Positions 61,760 to 64,000 of a DNA stretch of 64,000 bases are shown piece by piece (the stretch's first letter is position 1; the number at the start of each line of letters is the position of its first letter). Location: positions 1,116,001-1,180,000 of the forward strand of contig JADJKB010000005.1 of assembly GCA_016706225.1 (NCBI GenBank), written 5' to 3'. This DNA is from Myxococcales bacterium. GTDB lineage: Bacteria; Myxococcota_A; Polyangia; Polyangiales; Polyangiaceae. The position numbers were made by a program, and so were the translations under genes. A model generated the notes under the pieces. The model was not told where the DNA came from. It saw nothing but the letters and a program-made list of their open reading frames with translations, and searched no databases.

Positions 61760-61966
61760 TCAAGGCGCCTCACCGTCACGAGGGCGCAGCCGGTCTTTGA
61801 TCACAGTCATGCCGGCATCGAACATGGCGTTCTCGATCTCCGCTTCGTTGCCCAACAGGAGCACAACCGCATCGGTTTCGGTAATCGTCAGGCCAAGCGC
61901 AGACGCAGCGCGCATGACGTCCCGAGCACGCCAGAAGACGGGCGCGAATCTCTTCGGCTTCGACAT
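61760..61966 (-). CDS. Small hypothetical protein
   Basis: 68 residues from ATG at 61966 (MSKPKRFAPVFWRARDVM), overlapping the upstream stop by one base (TGATG). Contains ASALGLTITETDAVVLLLGNEAE and a Asp/Arg-rich end. No family recognised. Confidence 0.45.
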   Translation of the reverse strand: MSKPKRFAPVFWRARDVMRAASALGLTITETDAVVLLLGNEAEIENAMFDAGMTVIKDRLRPRDGEAP

Positions 61967-62115
61967 CACGGCCTCCGAAAGCGAAACCCACACTCGTAGG
62001 TGACGCCCTGCTCTTCTCCGTCCAACGGAGTCCAGCCTTCGTCCCAGAAGAGAAAGATGTTCACTGTGCTCCCCAAAGAGTCGCTGATCTCGATCTCGAC
62101 GGTGTCGCCACCCAC
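61966..62115 (-). CDS. Small beta-rich hypothetical protein
   Basis: 49 residues if GTG at 62115 is the start (MGGDTVEIEISDSLGSTVNI). The C-terminus is FLFWDEGWTPLD then GVTYECGFRFRRP. The upstream frame is open but has no convincing start. Coupled to the next gene by TGATG. Too short for a family call. Confidence 0.4.
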   Translation of the reverse strand: MGGDTVEIEISDSLGSTVNIFLFWDEGWTPLDGEEQGVTYECGFRFRRP

Positions 62116-62135
62116 TCCGCGGTGTCGGTACTTCC

Positions 62136-62828
62136 GTGCGGTCGATGCTCGGCTTCGTCCTGCTCGTGACGGCCTGCCAGGAAGGCCCGTCGCCAGACCT
62201 CATGTCGGTGGGCCCGCAACTCGAACCGGCCATCCGCGCGGCTCACACCACGGCGGCGGCCAGGATCGCCTATGACCGCCTCACCTCCCCGAAGGCGCGC
62301 CTCGTGGTGGGCTGGCGGTGCTATTTAGCGCCTCATGCCCCTCCGGGTGCGAACGAGGCTCGCGTGCTCGTGGATTCCGGCCGTGTCGATATCCTGCGGA
62401 AGCTCGCGTCGGCTCCCGCCCCTGAGGCACGAGTCTACGGCGCAATCGGGCTGAGAGAGCTTGGCGTGATCGACTCCGAGACGTTCGCGCGCATGCTCAG
62501 CGACATCGAGGGGCCGGTGCAGACTTGCAACGGGTGCATCTTCTGGACGGCCAACGCCAAGGAAGCAGCTGCTGCGCACGACGAGTGGTTTACAGTAATT
62601 GAGCGGCAACGGCTTGGTGAGCTTGTCGTCCACCAAGCGAGCCGGTCGTGCTGCATAGTCACTTTTTGTACACCGCCATCTCCATCGGGCGGAGGGATGA
62701 AGACACGAGCGCTTCCTCGGGTGCTCGTAACGGTGTTAGCCTCACTCTGTCGGGGTCGGTCATCCTGCCGTAACGTCAGTTCGGCGAAGGAGCGGCCACG
62801 GCTTGTTTCAACGGAGGGATGCAGATGA
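62136..62828 (+). CDS. Lipoprotein of unknown function
   Basis: GTG at 62136 or ATG at 62145 gives MLGFVLLVTAC, a compact lipobox. Residues ~30-140 are alpha-helical, with LEPAIRAAHTTAAARIAYDRLTS and LRELGVIDSETFARMLSDI, then a Cys pair TCNGCIFWTANAK. The last ~50 residues look low-quality and may be read-through of a lost stop. No family recognised. Confidence 0.55.
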   Translation: MRSMLGFVLLVTACQEGPSPDLMSVGPQLEPAIRAAHTTAAARIAYDRLTSPKARLVVGWRCYLAPHAPPGANEARVLVDSGRVDILRKLASAPAPEARVYGAIGLRELGVIDSETFARMLSDIEGPVQTCNGCIFWTANAKEAAAAHDEWFTVIERQRLGELVVHQASRSCCIVTFCTPPSPSGGGMKTRALPRVLVTVLASLCRGRSSCRNVSSAKERPRLVSTEGCR

Positions 62829-63301
62829 GTGTTCTCGATACGCTGCAAGAGTTGGGGGGATGTGCCGGGGGCAAGTTGATCTACTACGCGGCGAAGTACT
62901 CGGCCGAGGTCGCAAACGTCTTCAAGGACAAGAACAAGCTGAATGCTTCGGCCAAGGCGAAGTTCAAGCCCCTGTTCCCGCATCTCAACCTGGACAAGGT
63001 CAGGATTCGCCCAGACTGCACGTTGCCGGGAAACTGGTTCACCAGTTCCAACGACGTGGTCGCGATGACCTTCGGCTACACGATCTACTGCAAAGGCAAG
63101 AAGATGCAGAGCACCAACAAGAAGCTCAACATCCTCATGCACGAGTTGGTTCACGTCGATCAGGTACGGCGGCGCGACAACAGCGAAGACAAGTTCGCGT
63201 GCGCCTACGGCAAGGGCTTCTTGGCGGGCGGCAGCTACAGGAAGAATCCCATGGAGAACGAAGCTTACGACTTCGTGGCCACCAACGCTTTCCCGGAGTG
63301 A
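62819..63301 (+). CDS. Zinc metallopeptidase (DUF4157-like fold)
   Basis: 160 residues (an ATG at 62825 is also possible). HELVHVDQ with His108, Glu109 and His112, and a later Glu near residue 149 in NPMENEAYDF, form a gluzincin-like zinc site as in DUF4157/eCIS-type or related peptidases. The N-terminus has AKYSAEVANVFKDKN. Lys-rich, less GC-rich than neighbours, so perhaps recently acquired. No signal peptide; substrate unknown. It overlaps the end of the minus-strand gene at its 3' end. Confidence 0.7.
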   Translation: MQMSVLDTLQELGGCAGGKLIYYAAKYSAEVANVFKDKNKLNASAKAKFKPLFPHLNLDKVRIRPDCTLPGNWFTSSNDVVAMTFGYTIYCKGKKMQSTNKKLNILMHELVHVDQVRRRDNSEDKFACAYGKGFLAGGSYRKNPMENEAYDFVATNAFPE

Positions 63302-63648
63302 CCTCGCGAAAGCGCCAACGCTACTCCGTTGAAACGCCGGTAACCCCGCTCGGGCACAAAGCCTGTTGTCAGGCCGCCCTCCTCCGGGATCTGGACGCGC
63401 GTCTCGATCGGACGGCACCAAGAGCTACCGGAGTGTTGCCTCGCCAGCGCAAGGCTTGTCCGCCTCGGTTGCGCGTGCGCAAGCATCCTATTCTCTGCCG
63501 CACGGTCTCGCGCGTGAGTGTGGAGCGTCAGCTCGACAACATTGTCGATCAGCATGAGTGCGAACCGATCGAAGTTGCGGTCGTGCAGCGCCAGCTGGTC
63601 AAGCGCGAGGTCGAGTTGGTCGATATGGTCAGCAAGAGTTTGAATCAT
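63265..63648 (-). CDS. Hypothetical protein, N-terminal half plausible
   Basis: 127 residues. The first ~60 (MIQTLADHIDQLDLALDQLA, FDRFALMLIDNVVELTLH) look like a real helical domain; the rest (from RTSLALARQHSG) looks like a frameshifted or non-coding tail overlapping the metallopeptidase gene's 3' end. Probably a damaged gene. Confidence 0.4.
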   Translation of the reverse strand: MIQTLADHIDQLDLALDQLALHDRNFDRFALMLIDNVVELTLHTHARDRAAENRMLAHAQPRRTSLALARQHSGSSWCRPIETRVQIPEEGGLTTGFVPERGYRRFNGVALALSRGHSGKALVATKS

Positions 63649-63672
63649 GGGCCCATACCTCGTCGCTGGGCG

Positions 63673-64000
63673 TCACGGCGGAGTTCCGGCGGAGTAGTGC
63701 TCGTCCACGCCCGCGATGGATTCAAGCAACCACTCGCGCCACAGGCAGCAGGACTCGGCGATCTCGTTGACCTTGTTCCACGCCACGGGCACACCGATGA
63801 TCTGGCCATCGGAGGACGGTGCCCAGATTGGTGCGTCCTTCTTGGCTCCGCGAAAGCGCCACACCGCACCGCCGCTGATACCCCCTGGATGTCCGAGTCG
63901 AAAGACCTCGCCTGGCTTCACATCGAGGTGCGGCGGAACTTCATCTCCGGGTTGCACGACAGCTTCGTCCCACGAAACGTGGAGACGTCCGCATTCGTCG
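63673..64000 (-). CDS. Trypsin-like serine protease-type protein, C-terminal part, runs off right edge
   Basis: The frame is open to the right edge; its start is outside. Visible: CGRLHVSWDEAVVQPGDEV, then RLGHPGGISGGAVWRFRG, where GISGG is like the GxSGG active-site serine motif of trypsin-fold proteases. It continues IIGVPVAWNKVNEIAE and ends near VDEHYSAGTPP. Catalytic His and Asp, if present, are out of the window, so activity cannot be judged. Confidence 0.55.
   Translation of the reverse strand, partial: DECGRLHVSWDEAVVQPGDEVPPHLDVKPGEVFRLGHPGGISGGAVWRFRGAKKDAPIWAPSSDGQIIGVPVAWNKVNEIAESCCLWREWLLESIAGVDEHYSAGTPP

Overview
The window is very GC-rich, densely coded and has the style of a large myxobacterial genome (Myxococcota, probably Polyangia). 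The signs are two eukaryote-like Ser/Thr kinases, many lipoproteins with Gly/Ser/Pro-rich linkers, long Pro/Ala-rich tails on exported proteins, and G-rich low-complexity tandem repeats between genes. Placement is by style only; there is no rRNA in the window.

Bases 1-39,350 are ordinary chromosome. Envelope and exported proteins: a truncated lipoprotein, a beta-barrel protein, a zinc-ribbon Ser/Thr kinase, a TSP3-repeat protein coupled to a TlpA-like thioredoxin, and a HEAT-like protein. Metabolism: glycosyltransferase plus enoyl-CoA hydratase, and a persulfide dioxygenase-rhodanese fusion followed by a decayed flavoprotein. Housekeeping: alaS, murB, topA-trmFO, a pseudouridine synthase, hemW and a bifunctional rel. 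Others: a macro domain protein, a HARE-HTH/Mrr-like protein, a ureohydrolase homologue with a damaged metal site, a GDPD-DHH pair and a frameshifted dprA. Between 35.86 and 37.77 kb a small module (four-helix-bundle gene, branched inverted-repeat element, toxin-antitoxin-like pair with its own operator-like palindrome) lies between inverted copies of a G-rich low-complexity repeat.

At 39.45 kb a tRNA-Gly(GCC) with a good promoter is followed by a tyrosine recombinase whose reading frame runs antisense through the tRNA. This is the usual signature of an element integrated at a tRNA 3' end. From here to the right edge the content is accessory: excisionase/regulator-like genes, an iteron-like array with 23-bp period, several orphan genes, nucleases and short or broken genes. 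The far end of the island is not visible.

The centrepiece is a leftward operon, 55,826 to 43,753: pglY, pglZ, brxD and brxHI overlap by 4 bp at each junction in canonical BREX-2 order. They are followed by a compact Ser/Thr kinase, a 59-residue protein ending in an SSB-like SDDIPF tail (coupled to the kinase by ATGA) and a PD-(D/E)XK nuclease gene with a frameshift. The expected PglX methyltransferase and PglW kinase-nuclease are not in the window; their place is taken by a divergent pair of zinc-ribbon genes. I read this as a candidate methyltransferase-less relative of BREX-2. Further right are a DpnII/MboI-type nuclease, a PLD-like orphan, a zinc metallopeptidase and the C-terminal part of a serine-protease-like protein.
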